64,000 bases of DNA from Phenylobacterium sp. (GTDB lineage Bacteria; Pseudomonadota; Alphaproteobacteria; Caulobacterales; Caulobacteraceae), in NCBI RefSeq assembly GCF_016124325.1, contig NZ_WGNY01000007.1, forward strand, positions 18,429 to 82,428, given 5' to 3'. Below, one piece after another: positions 30,630 through 39,873 of this stretch. The notes below the pieces were generated by a model. The model was not told the DNA's origin and did not search any database. It saw only the letters and a list, made by a program, of their open reading frames with translations. Both the position numbers and the translations under genes were made by a program. Each line of letters starts with the position of its first letter. Position 1 is the stretch's first letter.

Positions 30630-33424
30630 GGCGGCCCCCCGCCGTCGCCGAGGACGATGAAGGGCGCCCAGAAGCGCGGGTGGAGGTTGGCGCGGGCCGG
30701 CGGCGCGGCGAGGTAGGCCCGCTGCGCCTGGGCCAGCGCCTCGGCGGGGCCCGGCGCCCCTGCGCCGGCCAGCCGCGCGAAGAGGTCCGAGACGATGGTC
30801 GCGCCGGCCTCGGAATTCACCGGCCAAAGCGTGCCCAGCACCCCGCGCGCGCCGGCCTGGGCGAAGGCCGAGCTCAACGCCGGCAGGTCCTGGGCGACGC
30901 GGGTGAAGTCGAGGTTCGCCGTGTTGCAGGCCGACAGGGCCACGAAGTCGGCGGGCAGGTCCAGATCGGCGATCTCCGAGGCGGTCAGGAGGCCGTCGAA
31001 GGCGTCGCCGCCGGAGGGGGTGAGCACCAGGGCCGGCTCGGCCACGCCCTCGACCTCGCCGCGCATGAGGCCGTGTGTGGCGAAGGAGACGAACCGGGCC
31101 CCCGGCGCGAGCGCCTCGCGCACCCGCGCTTCGGTGGCGTCGGGCCCGGTCAGGATCTACGCCGTGCGGAACGGCCGGGCCGACGCCGCCAGCTCGGCGG
31201 CGGTTTCCGGCAAGGGGCCGAGCCCGGCCTCGCGCAGGGCCTTGGCGCCCTCGCCGTCCAGCACCGGATCGCCGACGCCGAGGAAGTCGCGGGCCGGCGG
31301 GCGGAGCCGGGCCGAGCGGGCGGCCACCAGGGCGGCGGCCGAGCCGGCATAGCTCACCGCGTGGCTCCGCACGAACCAGTCGGCAGCCGCCAGGTCGTAG
31401 CCTTCGCCCTGGCGCGGCGGCGCGCTTGGCAGCAGGGCCGCCAGCGGCAGGCCGCCGACACTGACCAGCGGCGAGAGCCAGGTCACACGGTCGCCCGGCT
31501 TCAGGCAGGGCTCGAAGGGTCTCAGGAAGACGTCGTAGAGCCGTGCCGCCGAGGCGGCCGGGAACTGGTTGTCGACCTCGTCGTCCGGCGCGTGGGTCGC
31601 CGACAGCGCCGCCTGCAGCAGCCGCACGTCGAGGACCACGCGGCTGGTGTCGGGGCGGGCGGTGGCGAGCGTCATCCCCTCTCGGCGGACACAGGCGTAG
31701 ACCACCTCGCTCCCGATAGGCGCATAGGCCAGCGCGGCCTCGTCCGGGCCCAGCACGCCGCGCAGCCTTTGCAGGGTGACGAGATTGGCGCCCGAGACCG
31801 CGAGGCCGGCGTGGACGAGCGCCTGGTCCGACGCCGCCAGCGCCGCGTCGAGCTGGGCGAGTTGGGCCAGGCCGGCCGTGTCGTAGCCGAACGGGCGGGC
31901 CGGATCGGGCGCGGCGGCGCGACGGACCATGCCGCCGATAGCCGCCTGCTCCAGCCGGTCCCGCCGCGCTCGCAGGCGAAGGCCCTCGTGCGCCAGGCGG
32001 CGTGCGTCCGCGTCGCGCGCCGAGGCCAGCAGCGTCATGGCGTCGGCGTCGAAGCCCGGCCCGGCCCGGCTCGCCAGTTGGACGAGGGCGAAGGTCGTTT
32101 CCGGATCGCCCGACTGGCGCGTCGCCGGGATCAGCGACAACCCGATCAGCAGCCGGTCGAAGACTCCCGGGCGGTACCAGGCGCCGGGCGGGCCGTCCGC
32201 CTCCGCCATGGCCAGGACCCGGCCGCCGAGCTGGGCGAGAGCCTGGGCCTTGCCGGACCCTGGCGGCGCGGCCAGCGCCCGGCCCGCGAGCCTGTAGGCG
32301 TCCACGGCGGCCCGCGCGTCCGCATCGGGCTTGAAGCCAAGGGGGCCGCCCAGGGCGGCGGCGGCCACCGCGTCAGGCCGCCTCGCGCTCGCCGCAGCCA
32401 GGCCGCGGACGGTGAGGTAGGCGAGTTCGTCGACGTTCTGGGGCGCCCGGCCGGGGGCCGTGTAGAGCGGCGCCAGCGGGTGATCGGCCAGGACGCGGAC
32501 GCCGCAATCCAGGGCGTCGCGGCAGAGCGCCGCCTTCATGTTCAAGGCCCAGCCGGCAAGCCAGGCGCGCATGTCGGGATCGAGTTCGAGGGTCTCCAGG
32601 CCGGCCAGCACCGCATCGGTCTCGCGCGCCGCGCCCTCGCCGTCGTCGACGGCTGCGAGCAGTTCGGCGGCTGAGCGATGGAACAGCACCGCCTCCAGCG
32701 TCCGGGGCGGCAGGGCGGCGGCGATGAAGGGCTGGCTGGCCGCATACAGCCCATAGGCGCGTTCGTAGGCCCCGAGCTGAACGAGGCTCGCCATCGCGTC
32801 GGCCAGGACGCTGGCGACCTCGTAGGGCGCACGGCTCGGCGCGCCGACCGACCCGGCGATCGCCAGCACCTCGCTCGCGGCCCGTTCGGCCGCCTCGCGC
32901 GAGCCCGCGGCCAGGACGACGTTGGCCCGAAGCGCCCGGCGGCGAAGGTAGAGCAGCCCCTCGGCCGGCGCGTCCGCGTCCCAGGCCTTGTCGGCCAGGG
33001 CCTCGGCGAGGGCGGGCTTCGACCCGATCGCGAGCCGCGCGGCGTTCACGTAGTAGTCGACTTCCAGCGCCTGGCGCATCCGCTGCGCCGGATCGGCCGA
33101 CAGCGAGGCGGTGACGGCGTCCACATAGGCCTGGGTCCGTTCGGCCAGGCAGGCGGCGGCCCGCATGCGGCGGCAGATCTCCAGGAGGGTGGCCAGCGCC
33201 TGGGCGCGCGCCGGCGCGTCGTCCCGGGCGGCCTCCGCCAGGGCGGCGAGCTGGTCCCGGGCCTTTAGGCCCTGTCCGTCCAGGAACAGGCGCCCCGCCG
33301 CGGCGATCCGGTCATCGGAAGTTTCCGCCGCCGCCGGCGCAACTCCGCCGAGAAATAGGCTTGCCGCGCATGCCAGCCCGGCTAGGCTTCGCACGTGACG
33401 TCCGAAGGGGAGGCCTAAGCCCAT
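30626..33424 (-). pseudogene. CHAT-domain (caspase-like) protease, interrupted by an in-frame amber codon
   Basis: The frame from the ATG at 33424 encodes an exported protein with a signal peptide (GLACAASLFLGGVAPAAAE), a long alanine-rich alpha-helical region (residues about 40-500, TPR-like in character) and the N-terminal part of a CHAT domain (VVYACVRREGMTLAT, WLSPLVSVGGLPLAALLPS, SAAALVAARSARLRPP). A TAG at 31157-31159 stops it after RPFRTA. The same frame then continues as ILTGPDATEARVREAL and carries the catalytic histidine (FATHG, codon 31073-31075) and cysteine (ALSACNTA, codon 30926-30928). Without readthrough the product lacks its dyad. Total length would be about 932 codons. It ends within 4 bases of CaiB on the other strand. 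Confidence 0.75.
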
Positions 33425-34628
33425 GAAATGGCTCCAGATCACCATGCTCTCAGCAAGCCTGGCGGCGCCATCATATGCGCTGGCCGCGCCGCCGGAAGCC
33501 TACCTGGGGCGTCCGGCCGTCCAGGCGCAAGGCGCCCGAAAGCCCGCGGACGACGCCGTGGCGGCCTCGATTCCCGCAGGATCCGCCGCCCAGCGCTCGG
33601 GCGCCGCGGTCAAGCGGTACGGCGAGGCGCTGAACGGCCTGAAGCCCGAGCGCCACGCCGCCACCCGCGGCGCCGCGGAGACGCGGATCTACGAACAGGC
33701 TTCGCCTTCGGTGGTGCTGATCGTGACGCCGGCGGGCCTGGGCTCGGGCGTGGTCGTGGGCGCCGACGGCCGGATCGTCACCAACCTGCACGTGGCCGGG
33801 GACTTCGACACCGTCGGCGTCATCTACAAGCCGGCCGAGGAGGGCGCCTCGATCGAGGACGCCGTGCTTCACAAGGCCCGGGTGCTGCGGCGAGACGAGA
33901 AGGCGGACCTTGCCCTCGTGCAGGTGGACGACCTGCCGACCACGATCAAGCCGCTGGCGATCGGCAACCTGGACGCCGTACGGGTGGGCGCGGACGTCCA
34001 CGCGATCGGCCACCCGACGGGCGAGGCCTGGAGCTACACGCGCGGCATCGTCAGCCAGGTGCGCCGCGACTACGCCTGGACCGCGCGGGGCGACCGCTTC
34101 GAGCATGAGGCGACGGTCATCCAGACCCAGACCCCGATCAATCCCGGCAATTCGGGCGGGCCGCTGTTGAACGACAAGCTGGAGGTCGTGGGCATCAACA
34201 GCTTCAAGGCCGGTGGCGAGGGGCTGAACTTCGCGGTGTCGGCGGACGACGTGAAGGCGCTCCTGGCGCGAACGGAGGATCGGGCGGCCACCAAGCGCTC
34301 GAACGCCCCCGACGGCGTCTGCAAGGCGGCCGAGATCGACAGCCGGCCCTCCAAGGATCCCACCGGGGTGGAGTATCTGATCGACGCCGACTGCGACGAC
34401 GAGGGCGACTATTCGGTGTTGATCCCCAAGAGCAGGCGCGATCCGATCCTGACCATGCTCGACACCGACGGGGATCGCGAAATCGACACCATCCTGGTCG
34501 ACAAGAACCACGACGGGGAGCCGGAAACCGGACTCTACGACACGGACGGCGACGGCAAGGTCGACCTCGTGGGGGCGTTCCGCAAGGGCGAGGACGAGCC
34601 CTACAAGTGGGAGAAGATCAAGGACTGA
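33423..34628 (+). CDS. Exported trypsin-like serine protease with EF-hand-like C-terminal repeats
   Basis: 401 residues. A signal peptide (MKWLQITMLSASLAAPSYALA) leads to an S1-fold protease with H123 (VTNLHVAGDF), D162 (ADLALVQV) and S244 (NPGNSGGPLL); the triad is complete. After a cysteine-containing linker (C300, C324) come three calcium-loop-like repeats DxDxDxxxD: D347-D355, D360-E368 and D373-D381. It is therefore probably a periplasmic or secreted calcium-dependent protease. GGGGAGG lies 9 bases upstream. Its ATG shares two bases with the start of the CHAT gene on the other strand. Confidence 0.85.
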   Translation: MKWLQITMLSASLAAPSYALAAPPEAYLGRPAVQAQGARKPADDAVAASIPAGSAAQRSGAAVKRYGEALNGLKPERHAATRGAAETRIYEQASPSVVLIVTPAGLGSGVVVGADGRIVTNLHVAGDFDTVGVIYKPAEEGASIEDAVLHKARVLRRDEKADLALVQVDDLPTTIKPLAIGNLDAVRVGADVHAIGHPTGEAWSYTRGIVSQVRRDYAWTARGDRFEHEATVIQTQTPINPGNSGGPLLNDKLEVVGINSFKAGGEGLNFAVSADDVKALLARTEDRAATKRSNAPDGVCKAAEIDSRPSKDPTGVEYLIDADCDDEGDYSVLIPKSRRDPILTMLDTDGDREIDTILVDKNHDGEPETGLYDTDGDGKVDLVGAFRKGEDEPYKWEKIKD

Positions 34629-34630
34629 GC

Positions 34631-35194
34631 ATGCGGGTGACGGTCAGCGGGACGTCGGGGTCGGGCAAGACCACCTTCGCCGGAACGCTGGCGAAGGCCA
34701 TCGGCGCGCGCCATATCGACCTCGACGCCATCAACTGGCAGGCCGACTGGCGCGACCTGAACACCCACGACCGGGAGGAATTCCGCCGCCGGGTGGCCGA
34801 GGCCGCCGCCGGCGACGCCTGGGTGGCCTGCGGCAACTACTCGACGGTGCGCTCGATCATCGTGGCGCGCGCCACGCACGCGGTCTGGCTCGACTATCCG
34901 AAATGGGTGGTGATGAGCCGCGTCCTGCGCCGCTCGTTCCATCGCTCATGGACCAGCGAGGAGCTGTGGCCCGGCACCGGCAACACCGAGACCTTCGCGC
35001 GGTGGTTCGACAAGGAGCATCCCGTCCGCTGGGCCTGGGACACCTACGACAACCGCCGGCGGCGGATCGACGCCGAGATCGCCGATCCGGCGCTGGCCCA
35101 TCTTGAGGCGCACCGCCTGCGCCATCCCCGCGAGGCGGCCCCGTTGATCGCGGCGCTGACGGCCGCAGCCCAGGCCGAACGCGTCTCCGCCTGA
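34631..35194 (+). CDS. P-loop NTPase, adenylate-kinase-like
   Basis: 187 residues, starting 2 bases after the protease stop. VSGTSGSGKTTFAGTLAKAIG is the Walker A (shown in part). HIDLDAINWQADWR is the substrate-side aspartate motif of topology-modulation/adenylate-kinase-like proteins, and WDTYDNRRRRIDAEI is a lid-like arginine segment. The likely activity is kinase-like phosphate transfer to a small molecule; the substrate is unknown. Co-transcription with the protease is likely from the spacing, but no functional link is known. Confidence 0.8.
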   Translation: MRVTVSGTSGSGKTTFAGTLAKAIGARHIDLDAINWQADWRDLNTHDREEFRRRVAEAAAGDAWVACGNYSTVRSIIVARATHAVWLDYPKWVVMSRVLRRSFHRSWTSEELWPGTGNTETFARWFDKEHPVRWAWDTYDNRRRRIDAEIADPALAHLEAHRLRHPREAAPLIAALTAAAQAERVSA

Positions 35195-35224
35195 AATCCG
35201 TCAGGCCTTTAAATCGAAAGACGC

Positions 35225-35273
35225 GAGCACGCTGATCCCGGATGGCTTGATTCAAGCCAGCCGAGACGTGCTC
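35225..35273. repeat. Intergenic hairpin repeat, copy C (single hairpin, inverted)
   Basis: Outer arms GAGCACG (35225-35231) and CGTGCTC (35267-35273), with an inner TGGCTTG/CAAGCCA stem. Read on the minus strand, the loop is GAAT, as in copy A. The final C opens the DUF35 gene's stop codon (complement of CTA, 35273-35275), as in copy B. A likely terminator between converging genes. Confidence 0.65.
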
Positions 35274-35689
35274 TAGGCGGGCGCGAACACCGGCACGGGT
35301 GCGCCGCCTTCGGTGGGCTGGAACTTCACCTTCACCCGCATGCCGATCGACAGCCCGTCGGGCGCCACGTCGACGAAGTTGGTCAGCATGGCCGGCCCCT
35401 CGTCGAGGGTGACGTAACCGATGGCGTAGGGGCCGCTCGGTGAGCGCCACATCACCGAGTAGGTGTAGATCACGCCTCCGCCAGCGCTCTCCTCCCAGAC
35501 GGTGCGGTCGGAATGGCAGAACGGGCAGATGGTGCGCGGGTACCAGTGGGCCTCGCCGCAGGCCTGGCAGCGCTTGATGAGGAACCTTCCCTCGGCGGCG
35601 GCGTCGAAGAACGGCTTGCTCTCCAGCGTCACGGCCGGCGCCGGGAGGGGCCGGCTCATCAGGGCGGGGCGTTCGGTGGTGTCGGACAT
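35273..35689 (-). CDS. Zn-ribbon OB-fold protein (DUF35)
   Basis: 138 residues. The rubredoxin-like zinc ribbon CQACGEAHWYPRTICPFC gives four cysteines in two CxxC pairs, followed by an OB fold (IYTYSVMWRSPSGPYAIGYVTL in part, GMRVKVKF). DUF35 proteins act as acyl-CoA-binding partners of thiolase-like enzymes, as in the Ltp2/ChsH2 steroid aldolase. It is 4 bases downstream of the thiolase-like gene, and a complex of the two is the likely functional unit. Confidence 0.9.
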   Translation of the reverse strand: MSDTTERPALMSRPLPAPAVTLESKPFFDAAAEGRFLIKRCQACGEAHWYPRTICPFCHSDRTVWEESAGGGVIYTYSVMWRSPSGPYAIGYVTLDEGPAMLTNFVDVAPDGLSIGMRVKVKFQPTEGGAPVPVFAPA

Positions 35690-35693
35690 GGCC

Positions 35694-36887
35694 TTACGCC
35701 TCCCGTTCCATGATGACGGTCGCCGATCCGTGGCGGACGCCCAGCGAGCCGCCCGTGCCGTGGGCGATGACGAGGTCGCAGTTCGGGACCTGCACCTTGG
35801 GATGCGCCTCGCCGCGGGCCTGGCGGACCGCCTCGATGATCTTGGTGATGCCGCCGCGGTTGGTGGGGTGGTTGTTGCAGAGCCCGCCGCCGTCGGTGTT
35901 GAACGGCAGCTTGCCGACGCCCGAGATCAGGTTGCCGTCGGCGACGAACTTGCCGCCCTCGCCCTTCCGGCAGAAGCCCAGATCCTCGATCTGCATCAGG
36001 ACCGTGATGGTGAAGCTGTCGTAGATCGAGGCGTACTTGATGTCGGCGGGCGTCACGCCGGCCTCCTCGAACGCCTTGGGTCCCGACCAGACGGCGCCGG
36101 AATAGGTGAGATCGAGGCCCCGGCCGCCTTGCTGCACCTTGGGCGCCTCGCCGGCGCCCAGCACCCGCACCAGCGGCCGCTTCAGCGACCTGGCGATCTC
36201 GGGCGTCGTGACGACCACGGCGCCGCCGCCGTCGGTGACGACGCAGCAGTCCAGCAGGTGCAGCGGATCGGCGATCATCCGCGAGTTCACCACCTCCTCC
36301 ACCGTCACGACGTTCTTGAGGAACGCGTGCTCGTTCCACTGGGCGTGGTGGCTGGCCGCCACCTTGATCCAGGCCAGCTGCTCCGAGGTGGTGCCGTACT
36401 CGTACATGTGGCGCATGGCGCACATGCCGTAGGTGTTGTGGGTCGAGCCGCCGTAGACGCTCTCGAAGCCCTGCTCGGGCGCGCCGTCCGAAAGGCCGCC
36501 TCCGCCACCCCCGCCGCGTCCGGGCCCGGGACGCCCGCCACCGTTGCGCGGACGGCCGGCGAGGGTGATCAGCGCCACCTGGCACTTGCCCTCGGCGATC
36601 GCCTGGGCGGCGTGGTTCAGATGGACGATGTAGGAGGATCCGCCGGTCTCGGTGGTGTCCATGTGGCGGATGTTCTTCAGGCCCATGTAGTCGATCATCG
36701 ACATGGCCCCGAAGCCCGGCGCGTCGCCGGCGCAGAAGTAGGCGTCCACGTCGTCGAACGAGAGCCCCGCGTCGTCCAGCGCGCCCCTGGCGCACTCGGC
36801 GTGGAGTTGGGCGGTCGTCTTGTCGGGCGCGTCGCGCGTCGGATGCTCGAACACGCCGGCCACATAGGCCTTGCCTTTGATGCTCAT
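35694..36887 (-). CDS. Thiolase-like protein lacking the nucleophilic cysteine (SCP-x/Ltp type)
   Basis: 397 residues from the ATG at 36887. Thiolase fold: AYVAGVFEHPTRDAPDKT, ARGALDDAGLSFDDVDAYF and SIYDSFTITVLMQIEDLGFC. The nucleophile position reads MDTTETGGSSYIVHLN, without cysteine, and the C-terminal CGGG/CxG motif is replaced by AHGTGGSLG, so classical thiolysis is unlikely. Together with DUF35 it resembles Ltp-type retro-aldolases acting on CoA-thioester side chains. A glycine-rich stretch (PRNGGGRPGPGRGGGGGGGL, about residues 116-135) is inserted in a loop. Next gene upstream on the same strand is the CoA ligase. Confidence 0.82.
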   Translation of the reverse strand: MSIKGKAYVAGVFEHPTRDAPDKTTAQLHAECARGALDDAGLSFDDVDAYFCAGDAPGFGAMSMIDYMGLKNIRHMDTTETGGSSYIVHLNHAAQAIAEGKCQVALITLAGRPRNGGGRPGPGRGGGGGGGLSDGAPEQGFESVYGGSTHNTYGMCAMRHMYEYGTTSEQLAWIKVAASHHAQWNEHAFLKNVVTVEEVVNSRMIADPLHLLDCCVVTDGGGAVVVTTPEIARSLKRPLVRVLGAGEAPKVQQGGRGLDLTYSGAVWSGPKAFEEAGVTPADIKYASIYDSFTITVLMQIEDLGFCRKGEGGKFVADGNLISGVGKLPFNTDGGGLCNNHPTNRGGITKIIEAVRQARGEAHPKVQVPNCDLVIAHGTGGSLGVRHGSATVIMEREA

Positions 36888-36969
36888 CGTCCTCCCCAAA
36901 CCAGGGCGCCAAGAATGGCGTGGGCTTAGCCGCTGGCGCCGCCCCCTTCAATCGTCCGCAGGGTCACCC

Positions 36970-38445
36970 TCAGGCCGTCTGGGCCGTCTGGGCGATACGG
37001 GCGTCGCGCAGCGCCGTGCGGCGCACCTTGCCGGCGTCGTCGCGCACCGGCTCGTCGACGAACTCGTAGGATCGGGGGCGCTTGTAGGTCACCAGCCGGT
37101 CGGCCAGATGCGCCTGCAGCGCCTCGGCGCTCACCTCGCCCTTGGCGTTGATGATGGCGTGGATGCGCGAACCCATGTCCTCGTCGGGCAGGCCGATCAC
37201 GGCGCACGACTCCACCGCCGGGTGCTCCTGCAGCGCCGATTCGATCTCGGCCGGATACACGTTGGAGCCGCCCACCAGGATCATGTCGGTGCGCCGGTCG
37301 GCCAGGTAGAGATAGCCGCCCGCGTCGAACCAGCCGATGTCGCCCAGGCTCTCCCAACCGTCGGGCAGCGTCCTGGCCTTGGCGCCGACGTACCGGTACG
37401 TTTCAGGCGCGCCAGGCGTGCGGCGCATGTAGATTTCGCCCACCTCGCCGGCGGGCAGCTCCTGGCCGTCGTCGCCGCAGACCTTCATCTCGCCGATCGC
37501 CACCTGGCCCACCGAGCCGCGATGCGCCAGCCACTCGGTTCCGGTGATGATCGTCACCGCCTGGGCCTCGGTGCCGGCGTAGAGCTCCATCACCTCGCCC
37601 GGCGCGATCCAGTGGATGAAGGCTTCCTTCAGCCAGGCGGGGCAGGGCGCCGCCATGTGCCAGAGCGTCTGGACGCTGGAGAGGTCGTAGCGGCTCTTCA
37701 CGTCGCCCGGCAGGTGCCAGATGCGGTTCATCATGGTGGGCACGAGATAGACCCAGCTGGCCCTGCGCCGTTCGATCTCGGCCAGCGTCCCCTCCGGGTC
37801 GAACCGGGGCGTCAGCACCACGTGGCAGCCCATGGCCGTGCCGGTCATCATCATGCCGAAGGGGGCGTTGTGGTAGAGCGGCGCCGGGATCAGCATCGTC
37901 TCGCCGGCGCAGATGCGGAAGCCGCCCACCTCGGGCGTCTCGCGCGGCGTCACGCCGGGCTGGCCCGCGAGGATCAGCTTTGGCCGGCCGGTCGATCCGC
38001 CGCTGGTGGGCGCCTTGGAGATCGGGGGAATCGCGTCGGGCAGGTCGCTTTCGTCGTCGGACAGCGCCGCGATCTCGGACACGCCCATCACGGGACGGTC
38101 CACCTCGTGCTCGAAGTCGGCGATCACCAGCGGCGACCCGGCCAGTTCGATGATCGCCTGCAGCTCTCCCCGGGGCAGGCGGAACGACACCGGCTGCGGC
38201 GTCGCCCCCAGCTTCCAGATCGCGTGGCAGGCCTCGACGAAGCCCACGCCGTTCTGCAGGCCCACGGTCACCAGATCGCCGGCCTTCACGCCCCGCGCGG
38301 CCAACCCGCGGGCCAGGCGGTTGGTGCGCCGGTGCAGCTCCGCATAAGTGAGGGTTTCGCCGCCGCAGCTCACTGCCGGACGCTGGCCCTGCGTCGCCGC
38401 GTTCTGGGCCAGCTTGGCGCCGAAGGACATCATCTCGTCGGTCAT
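36970..38445 (-). CDS. AMP-binding acyl-CoA synthetase
   Basis: 491 residues. TSGGSTGRPKLI is the P-loop, ELYAGTEAQAVTII the A5 motif, SLGDIGWFDAGGYLYLADRRTDMI (in part) the A7/A8 hinge, and PAEIESALQEHPAVESCAVIG the C-terminal domain. The final lysine region (RTALRDARIAQTAQTA) is short, and the catalytic lysine is not obvious; K near KVRRTALRD is the candidate. It activates an unknown carboxylate to its CoA ester and is probably the entry step for the thiolase-like/DUF35 pair downstream. Confidence 0.9.
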   Translation of the reverse strand: MTDEMMSFGAKLAQNAATQGQRPAVSCGGETLTYAELHRRTNRLARGLAARGVKAGDLVTVGLQNGVGFVEACHAIWKLGATPQPVSFRLPRGELQAIIELAGSPLVIADFEHEVDRPVMGVSEIAALSDDESDLPDAIPPISKAPTSGGSTGRPKLILAGQPGVTPRETPEVGGFRICAGETMLIPAPLYHNAPFGMMMTGTAMGCHVVLTPRFDPEGTLAEIERRRASWVYLVPTMMNRIWHLPGDVKSRYDLSSVQTLWHMAAPCPAWLKEAFIHWIAPGEVMELYAGTEAQAVTIITGTEWLAHRGSVGQVAIGEMKVCGDDGQELPAGEVGEIYMRRTPGAPETYRYVGAKARTLPDGWESLGDIGWFDAGGYLYLADRRTDMILVGGSNVYPAEIESALQEHPAVESCAVIGLPDEDMGSRIHAIINAKGEVSAEALQAHLADRLVTYKRPRSYEFVDEPVRDDAGKVRRTALRDARIAQTAQTA

Positions 38446-38604
38446 CGACCTGGGCCTCCCACAGCCTGGGGCCCGAAGCCCATCACGCCTTTTCGTCACC
38501 TTCGGGCCTCGGGGCGGGCCGCGCAAGGTTTCGAAAGTGCGGTGTGGCCCTTGGCTTCCCCGACGTCCGGCTCCCACCTGACCTGCAACGATGGAGACAC
38601 GACG

Positions 38605-39027
38605 ATGCTCGAAGGCAACCAGGCGGCCGTATTCGCCGAGCGCCAGAAGGGGACCCTGCCCGGCGAACTGGGGATCGAATGGGAGGTGGTCGCCAACGGC
38701 CGCGCCAGCGGCCGCTTCACCGTCGCCCGCCGGCACATGGCCCCGAACGGCTTCATGCACGCCGCCTCGGTCGTGGCGCTGGTCGATTCAGCCTGCGGCT
38801 ACGCCTGCGTGGCCTCGCTGCCCGACGGCGCGAGCGGCTTCACGACGATCGAGATCAAGACCAACTACCTGGGCACGGCCAAGGAGGGGGAGGTGGTCCG
38901 CTGCGAGGCGCGCCTCGTCCATGGCGGCCGCATGACCCAGGTCTGGGACGCCGAGGCCATCAACGAGACCACGGGCAAGACGATCGCGCTGTTCCGTTGC
39001 ACCCAGATGGTGCTCTGGCCGCGCTGA
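38605..39027 (+). CDS. PaaI-type hotdog thioesterase
   Basis: 140 residues from the ATG at 38605 with GGAG 8 bases upstream. NGFMHAASVVALVDSACGYA holds the hotdog active-site helix, and GFTTIEIKTNYLGTAKEGEVVRC and TGKTIALFRCTQMVLW complete the fold. It hydrolyses acyl- or aryl-CoA thioesters. It is divergent from the CoA ligase gene and so can reset intermediates of the same pathway. Confidence 0.88.
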   Translation: MLEGNQAAVFAERQKGTLPGELGIEWEVVANGRASGRFTVARRHMAPNGFMHAASVVALVDSACGYACVASLPDGASGFTTIEIKTNYLGTAKEGEVVRCEARLVHGGRMTQVWDAEAINETTGKTIALFRCTQMVLWPR

Positions 39028-39115
39028 ACCGCCGCCCTTGCGCAAGCGGGAGCGGATGAGTAGTAGTCGCCGCTCGCTCAGCCGGCGGCCTTCACGGGCC
39101 GCCGCGCAGCCCGTC

Positions 39116-39205
39116 GGAGAGGTGGCTGAGTGGTTGAAAGCACCGCACTCGAAATGCGGCATACTCGCAAGGGTATCGAGGGTTCGAATCCCTCCCTCTC
39201 CGCCA
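39116..39205 (+). tRNA. tRNA-Ser (anticodon CGA)
   Basis: A 90-base class II tRNA. Acceptor stem GGAGAGG pairs with CCTCTCC. The anticodon stem CCGCA/TGCGG encloses the loop CTCGAAA with anticodon CGA (39150-39152). A long variable arm (ATACTCGCAAGGGTAT) and the T-arm GGTTCGAATCC follow, and the encoded 3' end is GCCA. It decodes UCG. No integrase or repeated 3' end is seen beside it. Confidence 0.97.
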
Positions 39206-39230
39206 CAACGCCTCACGGCGCCGGATCGGC

Positions 39231-39707
39231 CTAGTCGCCCTGCGTCCCGTCGTTGGCCGCCTTGCGGCCACGCGCGGGCGGATGCGGCAGTTCGAGCTGC
39301 TCGAGCGCGGAAATGAGATCCGTGAAGATCGGCAGGGTGCTCTTGAGCTGACCGAGGTTGTTCCGCGAGATCGTTTCCAGGATCTCCGCGCCCGCATCCG
39401 TCAGGCTCAGCAGCACGCGGCGGCGATCGAGGGGCGACGGCGCCCGGCTCAACAGGCCCCGTTCGATCAGGCGGTCGACCAGCCCGAGCGCGCTGTGGTT
39501 CTTGATCATGAGGCAGTCGGCCAGCTCGCCCACGCTCATCGCCATCGGGCCCGGATGCGCGCGCACGGCGAGCAGCGCCTGGTGTTGCTGGGGTGTGAGC
39601 TTCAGCGCCCGCGCGCCGGCCTCGCTGAACGCATGGAAGCGCCGCAGCGCGTTTCGGAAGGCGCCGAGCGCCTGGTAGTCGAGGGTAGTGAGCTTCCGCC
39701 GCGACAT
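39231..39707 (-). CDS. MarR-family transcriptional regulator
   Basis: 158 residues from the ATG at 39707; in-frame starts further upstream are possible because no strong RBS marks either. LTPQQHQALLAVRAHPGPMA, VGELADCLMIKNHSALGLVDRLIERGLL (in part) and SPLDRRRVLLSLTDAGAEIL are the winged-helix motifs, the last being the wing. A probable repressor responding to a small aromatic ligand; the target is unknown. It lies just downstream of tRNA-Ser on the opposite strand. Confidence 0.85.
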   Translation of the reverse strand: MSRRKLTTLDYQALGAFRNALRRFHAFSEAGARALKLTPQQHQALLAVRAHPGPMAMSVGELADCLMIKNHSALGLVDRLIERGLLSRAPSPLDRRRVLLSLTDAGAEILETISRNNLGQLKSTLPIFTDLISALEQLELPHPPARGRKAANDGTQGD

Positions 39708-39873
39708 GCCACGCGGCGAAGAGACACGGGTTGGCGCGTTCACGGGACTTCTGTTTCCGCCATTCGATCCGGGGCCAGGCGAAATTGCCTCGCGACCAGA
39801 GGTAGACCAAAAAGCGCGCCCGTCCGCCACCTGATCAAAAGATAGTACCGGGCGTCCGGCGGCGGCCCCCGCC

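Noticed and set aside
39116..39205. tRNA-Ser as an integration site
   Set aside because: No integrase, no duplicated tRNA 3' end and no change in gene character on either side were seen.
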